Positions 32,616 through 41,474 of a DNA stretch of 64,000 nt are shown piece by piece. A program made the position numbers and the translations under genes. This DNA comes from Bacteroidales bacterium UBA4179. GTDB lineage: Bacteria; Bacteroidota; Bacteroidia; Bacteroidales; Dysgonomonadaceae. The stretch is from NCBI GenBank assembly GCA_002381125.1, contig DFUT01000039.1, positions 46,458 through 110,457 of the forward strand, read 5' to 3'. Within the stretch, counting starts at the first letter, position 1, and each line of letters begins with the position of its first letter. Below the pieces are notes generated by a model that worked only from the letters and a program-made list of their open reading frames with translations, did no database searches and had not been told where the DNA came from.

Positions 32616-35177
32616 ATGATAATCAGATCAAGTTATTCAAATACACCGGTATGGCGAGATATTTACGTACATGCCATATTGCCGGAGAAGTTGCAGTTTT
32701 TGGACGAAATGGCACACAATTTATGGTGGGTCTGGAATGGAAAAGCTAAAAGTGTTTTTAAAAGATTGGATCCCGAGGGGTGGAGAAAAAATCACCAAAA
32801 TCCGGTCGCTCTTTTGCAGAATTTAACAACAGAAAGAATAGAGGAAATTTTGAATGATACGGAATTCTTTGAGGAAGCACACGAAGCTTATCGGGTATTT
32901 AAGGACTACATGAGCAAGCCTTATGACACTACTCGCCCAAGTGTTGCCTATTTCAGCATGGAATATGGTCTGACGCATGTGCTCAAGATTTATTCAGGCG
33001 GTTTGGGAGTATTGGCCGGAGATTATTTGAAAGAAGCCAGCGATAGTTGTGTAGACTTGACAGGGGTGGGATTCCTTTACCGATACGGTTATTTTTCACA
33101 AAGTCTTTCTGTAGACGGCCAGCAGATTGCCAATTATGAAGCTCAAAATTTTGGAACTCTTCCCATTATTCAGGTTACCGACGAAAAAAATAATCCATTG
33201 ATTCTGGAAGTTCCATTTCATGATAAAATAGTTTATTGTCATATTTGGAAAGTTGCCATAGGGCGTATCAATCTTTATCTTATGGATACCGATATCGATT
33301 TGAACGACGAATTTTATCGGTCCATTACGTATAACCTTTATGGCGGTGATTGGGAAAATCGAATGAAGCAAGAGTATCTGCTGGGTGTTGGCGGCATATT
33401 GTTGCTCAAGAAATTAGGCATCAAAAAAGATGTTTACCATTTGAACGAAGGGCATGCAGCCCTTATTAATGCACAGCGGTTGTGCGATTATGTAAACGAT
33501 GAAAAACTTTCGTTTTATGAGGCATTGGAAATGGTTCGTGCCACCTCGCTTTATACCGTGCATACTCCTGTTCCGGCCGGTCACGATTATTTTGATGAAC
33601 CGCTTATTGCCAAATATATGAGTAAACTGGTTGAACAAATTGGTATTCCTTGGCAGCAATTTATGGATCTCGGACGTGAAAATCCGGGGAGTAATGAAAA
33701 ATTTTCCATGAGCGTTTTTGCCTTAAACACCACACAGGAATCCAACGGTGTTAGCCAATTGCACGAAAAAGTTTCGCGCGAAATGTTTCAGCCGGTGTGG
33801 AAAGGATATTTTCCCGAAGAATTGCATGTAGGACATGTTACCAATGGGGTGCATTTGCCTACCTGGTCGACTGCATCGACGAAAGCGCTTTTTGAAAAAC
33901 ATTTTGTTTCATCTTTTTATGGCGATCAATCGAACCGGAAGATTTGGGAAAAAATATACGATGTGAGCGATGAAGAACTTTGGGAATTGCGCAAGCACCT
34001 GAAAAGAAAACTCATCGATCATATTCGTAAAGAGTTTCAACAGGGTTGGTTGAAAAATCAAGCGCCTCCTGCCCGTATCGTGCCTATACTCGAACAACTT
34101 AATCCGAATGCTTTGTTGATAGGATTTGCCCGGCGATTTACTACTTATAAACGTGCTTACCTACTTTTTACCGACCTCGATCGGCTGTCGAAGATTGTGA
34201 ACGATCCGTTACGCCCCGTTCAATTTATTTTTGCAGGTAAAGCTCATCCTGCCGATGGTGCCGGACAAGCGCTGATCAAACATATCATTGAAGTATCGCG
34301 TCGTCCCGAATTTTTGGGGAAGATTATTTTTCTTGAAAATTACGATATGCGCTTGGCAAAAAGGTTGATTGCCGGCGTCGACCTGTGGCTAAATACGCCC
34401 ATTCGTTTGCAAGAAGCTTCCGGTACTTCGGGACAAAAAGCGTGCTTAAATGGCGTGCTTAATTTATCGGTAATGGATGGTTGGTGGTATGAGGGTTACA
34501 GAGAAGGCGCAGGATGGGCTCTTCCGGCCGAAAGAGTTTATGAAAATCAAACATTCCAAGACGAATTGGATGCATTTGCTATTTATTCGTTACTCGAAAA
34601 TGAAATCATTCCTACATATTATGAGAACGGCAATGGCTATTCTCCCACATGGATGCAATATATAAAGAAGTCCATTGCGGAGATAGCGCCCTATTTCAAT
34701 ACGAAACGAATGCTCGATGAATATTACGATCGTTTCTATCATAAATTGGCCAATCGTTCAAACGAATTGCGTGCCAACAATTATGCGAAAGCAAAAGAAA
34801 TTGTGGCATGGAAAGAAAATATGGCATCCAATTGGGATAAATTTGAGGTGGTGAAACTCAATTTCAATCCAAATCAATATTTGGACATCAGGGATAACAA
34901 AAATATTATTTACGGGGAAGTAGTGATCGACAAGAAGGATATGATCGGCGATTTGGGAGTAGAATGTGTAATGGTAGATTTTGATCCTATTCGAAATAAA
35001 GCCGTATTTATTGAAAAATATGAATTCGATTTGATCAAAACCGAAGGTTCTCTCTTATATTTTCAGACAAAAGAACCGTTGAATAATCCGGGTACACATC
35101 AGTATGCTTTACGCGTATTTCCCAAAAATCCCGATTTACCCCATCGTATGGATTTTGCTTATGTTCGGTGGATTTAA
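32616..35177 (+). CDS. glgP: Alpha-glucan phosphorylase (GT35)
   Basis: An 853-residue PLP-dependent phosphorylase releasing glucose-1-phosphate from glycogen or maltodextrin. The N-terminal about 110 residues (LPEKLQFLDEMAHNLWWVWN) are the DUF3417 domain typical of the divergent glgP class. The catalytic core has YFSMEYGLTHVLKIYSGGLGVLAGD, LNEGHAALI, GFARRFTTYKRA and EASGTSGQKACLNG, with PLP lysine K608. A C-terminal beta domain of about 120 residues (from KLNFNPNQYLDI) may bind glucan or aid oligomerisation. It works with the glycogen synthase upstream. Confidence 0.93.
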   Translation: MIIRSSYSNTPVWRDIYVHAILPEKLQFLDEMAHNLWWVWNGKAKSVFKRLDPEGWRKNHQNPVALLQNLTTERIEEILNDTEFFEEAHEAYRVFKDYMSKPYDTTRPSVAYFSMEYGLTHVLKIYSGGLGVLAGDYLKEASDSCVDLTGVGFLYRYGYFSQSLSVDGQQIANYEAQNFGTLPIIQVTDEKNNPLILEVPFHDKIVYCHIWKVAIGRINLYLMDTDIDLNDEFYRSITYNLYGGDWENRMKQEYLLGVGGILLLKKLGIKKDVYHLNEGHAALINAQRLCDYVNDEKLSFYEALEMVRATSLYTVHTPVPAGHDYFDEPLIAKYMSKLVEQIGIPWQQFMDLGRENPGSNEKFSMSVFALNTTQESNGVSQLHEKVSREMFQPVWKGYFPEELHVGHVTNGVHLPTWSTASTKALFEKHFVSSFYGDQSNRKIWEKIYDVSDEELWELRKHLKRKLIDHIRKEFQQGWLKNQAPPARIVPILEQLNPNALLIGFARRFTTYKRAYLLFTDLDRLSKIVNDPLRPVQFIFAGKAHPADGAGQALIKHIIEVSRRPEFLGKIIFLENYDMRLAKRLIAGVDLWLNTPIRLQEASGTSGQKACLNGVLNLSVMDGWWYEGYREGAGWALPAERVYENQTFQDELDAFAIYSLLENEIIPTYYENGNGYSPTWMQYIKKSIAEIAPYFNTKRMLDEYYDRFYHKLANRSNELRANNYAKAKEIVAWKENMASNWDKFEVVKLNFNPNQYLDIRDNKNIIYGEVVIDKKDMIGDLGVECVMVDFDPIRNKAVFIEKYEFDLIKTEGSLLYFQTKEPLNNPGTHQYALRVFPKNPDLPHRMDFAYVRWI

Positions 35178-35229
35178 TCGATACCCCCGATTGAAAATTT
35201 GAATTGGGGACAATAGGTAGATAGTTGTA

Positions 35230-35272
35230 ATATGCACTCCAAAATCGGTTGATTTTTGGAGTGCATATTTTT
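35230..35272 (+). terminator. Rho-independent terminator after glgP
   Basis: A perfect 15-bp stem (ATATGCACTCCAAAA / TTTTGGAGTGCATAT, 9-nt loop) is followed by TTTTTA. The inverted repeat would also work on the minus strand. Confidence 0.85.
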
Positions 35273-35280
35273 AAATTGTG

Positions 35281-35288
35281 TACTTTTG
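35281..35288 (+). promoter_or_regulatory. Promoter -7 box (TACTTTTG) for the DUF5063 operon
   Basis: It matches TAnnTTTG 41 bp before the ATG. A TTTG at 35255-35258 lies 22 bp upstream, inside the terminator arm. Confidence 0.5.
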
Positions 35289-35329
35289 TATAACTATTAT
35301 CTTATATTGATAGAAAATAAAAAGGGAAA

Positions 35330-35908
35330 ATGGCTGAAAAAGAAAACGAAAAAATCATTTATTCTCCTTCCGTCATTGAATTTGTAACGGTTTGTGTGGA
35401 GTTTTGCGCATTCCTCGAAGAAGATGAACCGGGGAGTCGTCATGAATGGTTGGGGCAAATCATACGAATTTTGCCGTTGCTGTATCTAAAAGCGACACTT
35501 CTTCCCGAGACGATTGTATTGAACGATGAGCCGTTGGAGACTTTTGTAAATGAAGATGATTACAATCGCGTTGCGATAAAGGTTGCTTCGATAATGGGAG
35601 AAGAGAATATCTATTTGGATGTTTTTGTGGAAGATATGAAATACAGTGAGACACCTATTTCAGTCTCAATTTCAGAAGATATAGCCGATATTTATCAGGA
35701 TATACGAAATTTTGTCTCTGTGTATCAATATAATCTTACAGCACAGATGAATGATGCGCTTAATCGTTGTGTAGAAAACTTCCGTTCCTATTGGGGACAG
35801 AAATTGGTGAATGTAATGCGTCCCCTTCATGCCTTGTATTACAGAGACGATCAATTTTGGGATATAGAAAACGAAGAAGAATTAAATTTGGATAACTTGT
35901 GGGATTAA
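35330..35908 (+). CDS. DUF5063-family protein
   Basis: A 192-residue soluble, acidic and mostly helical protein without signal peptide or membrane segments. The pattern FVTVCVEFCAFLEE near the start and the central LPLLYLKATLLPE match the DUF5063 family as I remember it, common in Bacteroidales with no assigned function. Its stop overlaps the start of the exonuclease gene by 10 bp, so the two are translationally coupled. That pairing suggests, but does not prove, a shared role in nucleic-acid metabolism. Confidence 0.75.
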   Translation: MAEKENEKIIYSPSVIEFVTVCVEFCAFLEEDEPGSRHEWLGQIIRILPLLYLKATLLPETIVLNDEPLETFVNEDDYNRVAIKVASIMGEENIYLDVFVEDMKYSETPISVSISEDIADIYQDIRNFVSVYQYNLTAQMNDALNRCVENFRSYWGQKLVNVMRPLHALYYRDDQFWDIENEEELNLDNLWD

Positions 35909-36483
35909 CAATAACAAAAGAAGAAATAGCTAAACTTCCCATAGAAACGTTTAGCGGGAAGATTGAAGTAATAGACGATATAAAAAAAGTACCCGATGCC
36001 GTTAATTATCTCCTCTCAAAACAAGTACTTGGTTTTGATACCGAAACCAAACCGTCATTTAAACGGGGACAGGTACATAAAGTTGCTCTTATGCAACTTT
36101 CAAGCGAAGATACATGTTTTTTGTTTCGGTTGAACCGTATTGGGTATCCCGATTTGTTGGATGAGATTATTTGTAATCCCGATATAAAAAAAATCGGGCT
36201 TTCTTTAAAAGACGACTTTGCCGCAATTCGACGTCGTTCCGATAAAAAACCTCAAAATTTTGTCGATCTGCAATCCTTTGTAGACAATTACGGCATCGAA
36301 GAAAACAGTCTGCAAAAGATATATGCCATTCTTTTTGGGAAGAGACTGGCCAAAAGTCAGCGAGTGTCCAACTGGGAAGCCAGAGAACTCAGCGAAGCCC
36401 AAAAGTCGTATGCGGCTCTCGATGCATGGGCGTGTCTTCGTATTTACAACCATTTAATAAGTGGTGGTCATAATGAAAAATAA
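35899..36483 (+). CDS. RNase D-like 3'-5' exonuclease
   Basis: A 194-residue DEDDy exonuclease domain. Motif I is VLGFDTETKPSF (Asp-Glu pair). Motif II is around IGLSLKDDFAAIRR and motif III around QKSYAALDAWACLRIY, where Tyr and Asp complete the catalytic set. There is no HRDC domain, unlike true RNase D. The proposed start is GTG 35899, overlapping the DUF5063 gene by 10 bp. It overlaps the next gene by 11 bp. It probably degrades RNA or single-stranded DNA ends in the cytosol. Confidence 0.87.
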   Translation: MGLTITKEEIAKLPIETFSGKIEVIDDIKKVPDAVNYLLSKQVLGFDTETKPSFKRGQVHKVALMQLSSEDTCFLFRLNRIGYPDLLDEIICNPDIKKIGLSLKDDFAAIRRRSDKKPQNFVDLQSFVDNYGIEENSLQKIYAILFGKRLAKSQRVSNWEARELSEAQKSYAALDAWACLRIYNHLISGGHNEK

Positions 36484-37666
36484 AGGGGAAATTATTTTGA
36501 AGCCCACGAAGGATAATTCACTGCGTCGTTTTCATCCGTGGGTATTCTCAGGAGCAATTGCACATGCATCCGAAGGTTTACAAGAAGGTGATGTGGTAAA
36601 GGTTTTTGCGAATGACGGAGCGTTTCTTGGCGTGGGGCATTACCAAACCGGGAGCATTTCGGTACGCATTTTATCGTTTGAAGATGAGCCTATCGATCGG
36701 GATTTTTATCTACAACGTCTTACCGAAGCTTATCGCTTGCGCCTAAAAGCAGATTTGATTCGTCCGGATAATACGATTTACCGGTTGGTGTATGGCGAAG
36801 GGGATAATTTGCCCGGACTGATTATCGATATGTATGGCAATACGGCTGTTGTCCAGGTGCATACTGTAGGCATGAATCGCGATCGCCATCTGATTGTGGA
36901 AGCTTTGCAGGAAGTTGTCCCTTCGCATGCCATTGAGCATATCTTTTATAAATCCGAAGCAACGTTGGCTTACACCGGCGATCGCGAATTTCGTGATGGA
37001 TATCTTATGGGAGGCGATAAGGTGAATCCGGTTGCGGTTGAAAACGGATTGAAATTTCATATCGATTGGTTGCGGGGACAAAAAACAGGTTTTTTCATTG
37101 ATCAGCGGGAAAACCGAAAATTGGTGGAGCGATATGCACAAGATCGTCGTGTCCTCAACTTGTTTTGTTATACGGGTGGATTTTCGGCTTATGCTTTGCG
37201 AGGCGGTGCACGAAAAGTCGATTCGGTAGACAGCTCGGCGAAAGCCGTGATGTTGACAAACGAAAATATTCGATTGAATTTTGGTGAAGACGCCCGGCAC
37301 GGTTCGTGTTCGGAAGACGCGTTCAAGTTTTTGAAAAAGATAGAGAAAGATGCCTATGATCTTATCATTCTCGATCCTCCTGCCTTTGCCAAACATCGAG
37401 GCGCAATAAAGAATGCATTACAGGGATATCGAAAGCTTAACCTTGCAGCGCTTGAAAAAATTGCTCCGGGAGGCATAATTTTTACTTTTTCATGTTCTCA
37501 AGCCATTACCCGTGAACAATTTCGAGTTGCCGTTTTCAGTGCGGCAGCTCTTTCACGAAGAAGGGTGCGTATTATGTATCAACTTGAGCAGCCTGTTGAT
37601 CATCCCATTAATATGTATCATCCCGAGGGTGAATATTTAAAAGGGCTGGTATTATATGTGGTTTAA
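36473..37666 (+). CDS. rlmI: Class I SAM-dependent rRNA methyltransferase, RlmI-like
   Basis: A 397-residue methyltransferase. An N-terminal PUA domain (about 1-80, RRFHPWVFSGAI) is followed by an EEHEE linker domain and a Rossmann domain with VLNLFCYTGGFSAYALRGGA (SAM site). DLIILDPPAFAKHRGAIKNA is motif IV, and FSCSQAITREQF provides motif VI with the family Cys. In E. coli RlmI makes m5C1962 in 23S rRNA. ATG 36473 is preferred over GTG 36461. It is the third gene of the tight DUF5063-exonuclease cluster. Confidence 0.88.
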   Translation: MKNKGEIILKPTKDNSLRRFHPWVFSGAIAHASEGLQEGDVVKVFANDGAFLGVGHYQTGSISVRILSFEDEPIDRDFYLQRLTEAYRLRLKADLIRPDNTIYRLVYGEGDNLPGLIIDMYGNTAVVQVHTVGMNRDRHLIVEALQEVVPSHAIEHIFYKSEATLAYTGDREFRDGYLMGGDKVNPVAVENGLKFHIDWLRGQKTGFFIDQRENRKLVERYAQDRRVLNLFCYTGGFSAYALRGGARKVDSVDSSAKAVMLTNENIRLNFGEDARHGSCSEDAFKFLKKIEKDAYDLIILDPPAFAKHRGAIKNALQGYRKLNLAALEKIAPGGIIFTFSCSQAITREQFRVAVFSAAALSRRRVRIMYQLEQPVDHPINMYHPEGEYLKGLVLYVV

Positions 37667-37786
37667 TTGTTAAAATTGGTCGAGGAAAAGCGTTGAAAGG
37701 GTATTGCGATATTAAACTAGGTTAAATAAGGAGATTTCATGGTGCGAAATGATGTTTTATAACATAAAAACAGCTATATTTGTATC

Positions 37787-37857
37787 GTGTTTTTCATGGT
37801 ATTAGATTTAAGGTTAACAATGAAGATTGGTTGTCGTGAGACAACCAATTCTTTTTT
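37787..37857 (+). ncRNA. Candidate small RNA (about 70 nt)
   Basis: A TAnnTTTG box (TATATTTG, 37775-37782) lies 43 bp upstream of a strong intrinsic terminator. This implies a discrete transcript of about 70 nt that starts near 37787. No good -33 element is visible. It may instead be only the terminator of the upstream operon, with the box arising by chance in A/T-rich DNA. Confidence 0.35.
37826..37857 (+). terminator. Rho-independent terminator
   Basis: A 10-bp perfect stem (ATTGGTTGTC / GACAACCAAT) with GTGA loop is followed by TCTTTTTT. It closes either the rlmI operon or the candidate small RNA. Confidence 0.85.
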
Positions 37858-37970
37858 ATACCCCTTCCAATTGCAGTCGTAAAACCCTTCCTGTTTTTTT
37901 TACGTTATTCTTGTATCGTTCTTTTTTGCAAATTATTATTTTTTCTACTACATTCTTGTTCGATTTATGC

Positions 37971-37978
37971 TATTTTTG
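37971..37978 (+). promoter_or_regulatory. Promoter -7 box (TATTTTTG) for the GSCFA gene
   Basis: It matches TAnnTTTG and ends 17 bp before ATG 37996. Confidence 0.55.
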
Positions 37979-37995
37979 TATTAAAAATAAATGCA

Positions 37996-38988
37996 ATGGA
38001 ATTTCGGACCTACGTACCCATACCTAAATCAAATATCGATATTCATCATTCTACAAAAATGATGCTTTTCGGGTCATGCTTTTCTGAAAATATAGGCAGG
38101 AAGTTGAGTGAAAACAAATTCGATGTAGATATAAATCCGTTTGGCATTTTATACAATCCTTTATCCATTTCTTCGGCTATGCAGCGGTTGTTGCAAAACC
38201 GCACTTTTTCTGAAGCCGATCTTGTTTTCCGTGATGGGTTGTATCATAGTTTTTCACATCATGGGGCATTTTCTCATTCGCATAAAGATTATTGTCTAAA
38301 AAGTATTCGAAGTCGATTTTCTGCTGCCGCTTCGCGTATAAGACAAACCGACGTTTTCTTGATTACTTTTGGTACGGCATATGTTTACCGTTTGCAGCAA
38401 ACGGGTGAAATGGTGGGGAACTGTCATAAGTTTCCATCGGAGGTGTTTGACCGGTTTCGTTTATCGGTTGACGATATTGTTGCCGAATGGTCGGAACTTA
38501 TTGCCGATTTATGCAAACTCAATCCTTCGATGAAAATTGTATTTACGGTTAGCCCCATTCGTCATTGGAGAGACGGTGCGCACGAAAATCAGGTGAGCAA
38601 ATCCATTTTACATTTGGCAATCGACCAATTGATGGCGGAGTTCGAAGATAATCTGCATTATTTCCCGGCCTACGAAATCGTAATGGATGAGCTTCGCGAT
38701 TATCGGTTTTATTCCGAAGATATGTTTCATCCTTCCGAAACAGCCATTGATTATTTGTGGGAACGATTTCGGGAATCGTTTTTTTCGCCTGTTACCGAAA
38801 AGATTATATCCGATTGGCAACCCATTTATCGGTCGCTCAATCATAAACCTTTGAATTTCGAGACCGATGAATATCGGAATTTTCTTATGCAAACATTGGC
38901 TAAACTTGAACAATTCAAAGAAAAATATCCGTTTATATCCTGTAAAAAAGAAACAGAATTGCTTTTAACTTTACTCGATCTTGTATAA
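37996..38988 (+). CDS. GSCFA-domain protein
   Basis: A 330-residue protein with the motif LFGSCFSENIGRKL near the start, the GSCFA signature that names the family and resembles block I of SGNH/GDSL hydrolases (Ser in GSC). FGTAYVYR and the late DMFHPSETAIDYLW (Asp-x-x-His) supply the other SGNH-type catalytic elements. It is probably an esterase or deacetylase; the substrate is unknown. No signal peptide is seen. It lies 8 bp upstream of murF-alr, which hints at a link to the cell envelope. Confidence 0.85.
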   Translation: MEFRTYVPIPKSNIDIHHSTKMMLFGSCFSENIGRKLSENKFDVDINPFGILYNPLSISSAMQRLLQNRTFSEADLVFRDGLYHSFSHHGAFSHSHKDYCLKSIRSRFSAAASRIRQTDVFLITFGTAYVYRLQQTGEMVGNCHKFPSEVFDRFRLSVDDIVAEWSELIADLCKLNPSMKIVFTVSPIRHWRDGAHENQVSKSILHLAIDQLMAEFEDNLHYFPAYEIVMDELRDYRFYSEDMFHPSETAIDYLWERFRESFFSPVTEKIISDWQPIYRSLNHKPLNFETDEYRNFLMQTLAKLEQFKEKYPFISCKKETELLLTLLDLV

Positions 38989-38996
38989 TTAGTGCT

Positions 38997-41465
38997 ATGA
39001 CATATAAAATATCGAAAATTGCATCCATTTTGGGGATAAAAAATGTTGAGTTGATTGAATCGGAAATCTCCACCTTGTTGACCGACAGCCGTAAGTTGAG
39101 CGGGTCACCTTCCCATACGTTGTTTTTTGCGTTGGAAACCAAAAACAACGATGGGCATACGTTTATCAATGAGTTATATTCGGCGGGTGTGCGCAATTTT
39201 GTTGTAAGTAAGCGTTTGCCCGAATGGGATAATCTTCCCGGGAGCAATTTTTTGCACGTCAAAAATACCTTGCGTGCTTTGCAAAAATTAGCTGCTTATC
39301 ACCGGAGCCGTTTCGATATTCCTATCATTGGGATTACCGGCAGCAATGGGAAGACAATCGTAAAAGAATGGCTGTATCGGCTTTTGCAGGAAAATTTCAA
39401 TATCGTTCGTTCTCCTCGGAGTTACAATTCGCAAGTTGGCGTTCCTTTATCGGTTTGGGAGCTCGATGATACCACTGAGCTCGGCATTTTTGAAGCCGGT
39501 ATTTCCATGCCCGACGAAATGGGGTATTTGGAGCCGATTATTCGTCCGACAATCGGTATTCTGACAAAAATAGGAGAGGCTCATCAGGAAAATTTTACTT
39601 CTCTGCAGCAAAAGTGCATGGAAAAAATGGCGTTGTTTGTCAATAGCAACGTGGTTATCTATGACGAAGACAACGATTTAATCAATCGGTGTGCCGACAT
39701 GATGTTGCTTTCTCAGAAAGCTTTTTCGTGGTCACGGAAACGTAGTGAAGCACCATTGTATATTTCAAAAATCGACATACAAGATAAAAAAACCGCCATT
39801 CATTATTCTTTTCTTCGTTTCGAACATTCGGTGGATATTCCTTTTACCGATGAGGCTTCTATTGAAAATGCCATCCACTGTCTTGCCGTATTGCTTTTTT
39901 TGGGCATTCATCCCCGTGAAATATCCAAACGAATGATGACGTTGGAACCTGTGGCCATGCGTTTGGACGTGCGTCAGGGAAAAAACGATTGCATCATTAT
40001 CAATGATGCCTACAATTCGGATATCAATTCGATTAAAATTGCGCTCGATTTTCAGAATCAACGCAAGATGGATCGTCCCATGAAAAAGACCGTGATTTTG
40101 TCCGATATTCTTCAAACGGGAATCATGCCGAAGTCGCTGTATAAAAGGGTTGCCGAAATGGTAGAGCAAAGTGGTGTCGATAAATTGATCGGCATTGGGC
40201 ACGATATTTCGGAAAACGCGGGCGCTTTCAAAATGGAGAAACAATTTTTTCCTTCGACCGAAGCATTTATTCAATCGGGAATTTGGAGAAATTTCGACAA
40301 CGAGCTCATTTTGGTAAAAGGTGCACGTGAATATCATTTTGAGCAAATTACGGCATTGATTGAGGAACGGATTCACGAAACGGTATTGGAGGTAGATTTG
40401 GATGCAGTGGTGCACAATTTCAATTTTTATAAATCGAAACTTTCTCCCGGTGTCAAAATGATATGTATGGTTAAGGCAAACGGTTATGGAGCAGGGGCCG
40501 TGGAGATAGCAAAAACGCTTCAGTATCATCGTTGCGATTATTTGGCTGTGGCTGTCGCCGAAGAGGGATTGGCGCTTCGTTCTGCGGGTATTTCCTTGCC
40601 CATTATCATTTTAAACCCCGAGGTAAACGGTTTTGAGGAATTATTTTCGAATGATTTGGAACCGGAAGTTTACAATTTTAGGATACTTGAGGCTTTTATC
40701 AAAGAGGCCGAAAGTCGAGGAATTACCAATTACCCCATTCATGTTAAGATCGATACGGGAATGCATCGCTTAGGCTTTGTTCCGGAAGAGATTCCGCAAT
40801 TGATCGACGTATTGCGTTCGCAAAAGGGGTTGCGCGTGAAATCAGTCTTTTCGCATTTGGCTGCCAGTGAAAGTTGGGTTTTCGATGAATTTACCCATAA
40901 ACAGATCGAGACGTTGAAGCTTGCTGCCGAAGAAATCGAAAAGGGATTGGGATATTCTGTCTATAAACATATTCTTAATTCGGCCGGAATTGAACGTTTT
41001 CCCGATGCTCAATGGGATATGGTAAGGCTGGGTATTGGGCTTTACGGGGTGAGCGCAAGCGGATTGAAGGGATTAAGGAACGTATGTACGTTGAAAACCA
41101 CTATTTTGCAGATTAAAAATATTTCCGGCCACGAAACCGTAGGATACGGCAGGAAAGAAGAACTCAATTGCGATGCCCGCATTGCAACTATCCGCATCGG
41201 TTATGCCGACGGTCTTGATCGGAAATTCGGCAACAGAAACGGCAAAGTGCTCATCAATGGCAAGTTTGCACCCATCGTGGGCAACGTTTGCATGGATCTT
41301 TGTATGGTTGATGTCACAGAGATTGAAGCAAACGAAGGAGATACGGTTGTGGTGTTTGGTGAAACTCCGTCGGTTATCGACCTGGCAGAAAGTATCGGCA
41401 CAATACCTTATGAGATTCTCACTTCCGTATCTCCTCGCGTCAAACGTATTTATATCAAAGAATAA
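38997..41465 (+). CDS. murF-alr: Bifunctional MurF ligase / alanine racemase
   Basis: An 822-residue fusion of two cell-wall enzymes. Residues 1 to about 450 are UDP-MurNAc-tripeptide:D-Ala-D-Ala ligase, with P-loop GITGSNGKT (112-120) and the Mur ligase blocks EAGISMPDEM and NDAYNSDINS. Residues about 460-822 are a fold-type III PLP alanine racemase with VKANGYGAGA (PLP lysine K493), VKIDTGMHRLGF, and the C-terminal catalytic-Tyr region GNVCMDLCMVD. One protein thus makes D-alanine and adds the D-Ala-D-Ala dipeptide. This fusion is known from Bacteroidetes. It ends 9 bp from the M16 protease stop on the other strand. Confidence 0.95.
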   Translation: MTYKISKIASILGIKNVELIESEISTLLTDSRKLSGSPSHTLFFALETKNNDGHTFINELYSAGVRNFVVSKRLPEWDNLPGSNFLHVKNTLRALQKLAAYHRSRFDIPIIGITGSNGKTIVKEWLYRLLQENFNIVRSPRSYNSQVGVPLSVWELDDTTELGIFEAGISMPDEMGYLEPIIRPTIGILTKIGEAHQENFTSLQQKCMEKMALFVNSNVVIYDEDNDLINRCADMMLLSQKAFSWSRKRSEAPLYISKIDIQDKKTAIHYSFLRFEHSVDIPFTDEASIENAIHCLAVLLFLGIHPREISKRMMTLEPVAMRLDVRQGKNDCIIINDAYNSDINSIKIALDFQNQRKMDRPMKKTVILSDILQTGIMPKSLYKRVAEMVEQSGVDKLIGIGHDISENAGAFKMEKQFFPSTEAFIQSGIWRNFDNELILVKGAREYHFEQITALIEERIHETVLEVDLDAVVHNFNFYKSKLSPGVKMICMVKANGYGAGAVEIAKTLQYHRCDYLAVAVAEEGLALRSAGISLPIIILNPEVNGFEELFSNDLEPEVYNFRILEAFIKEAESRGITNYPIHVKIDTGMHRLGFVPEEIPQLIDVLRSQKGLRVKSVFSHLAASESWVFDEFTHKQIETLKLAAEEIEKGLGYSVYKHILNSAGIERFPDAQWDMVRLGIGLYGVSASGLKGLRNVCTLKTTILQIKNISGHETVGYGRKEELNCDARIATIRIGYADGLDRKFGNRNGKVLINGKFAPIVGNVCMDLCMVDVTEIEANEGDTVVVFGETPSVIDLAESIGTIPYEILTSVSPRVKRIYIKE

Positions 41466-41474
41466 ATAAGTTTT

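Larger units (their letters stand above)
37667..37995. other. Intergenic region with a possible short transcript
   Basis: A 329-bp A/T-rich gap between rlmI and the GSCFA gene. It contains a TATATTTG box (37775-37782), a strong terminator (37826-37857) and the promoter box of the next gene (37971-37978). No convincing coding frame was found. Confidence 0.55.
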
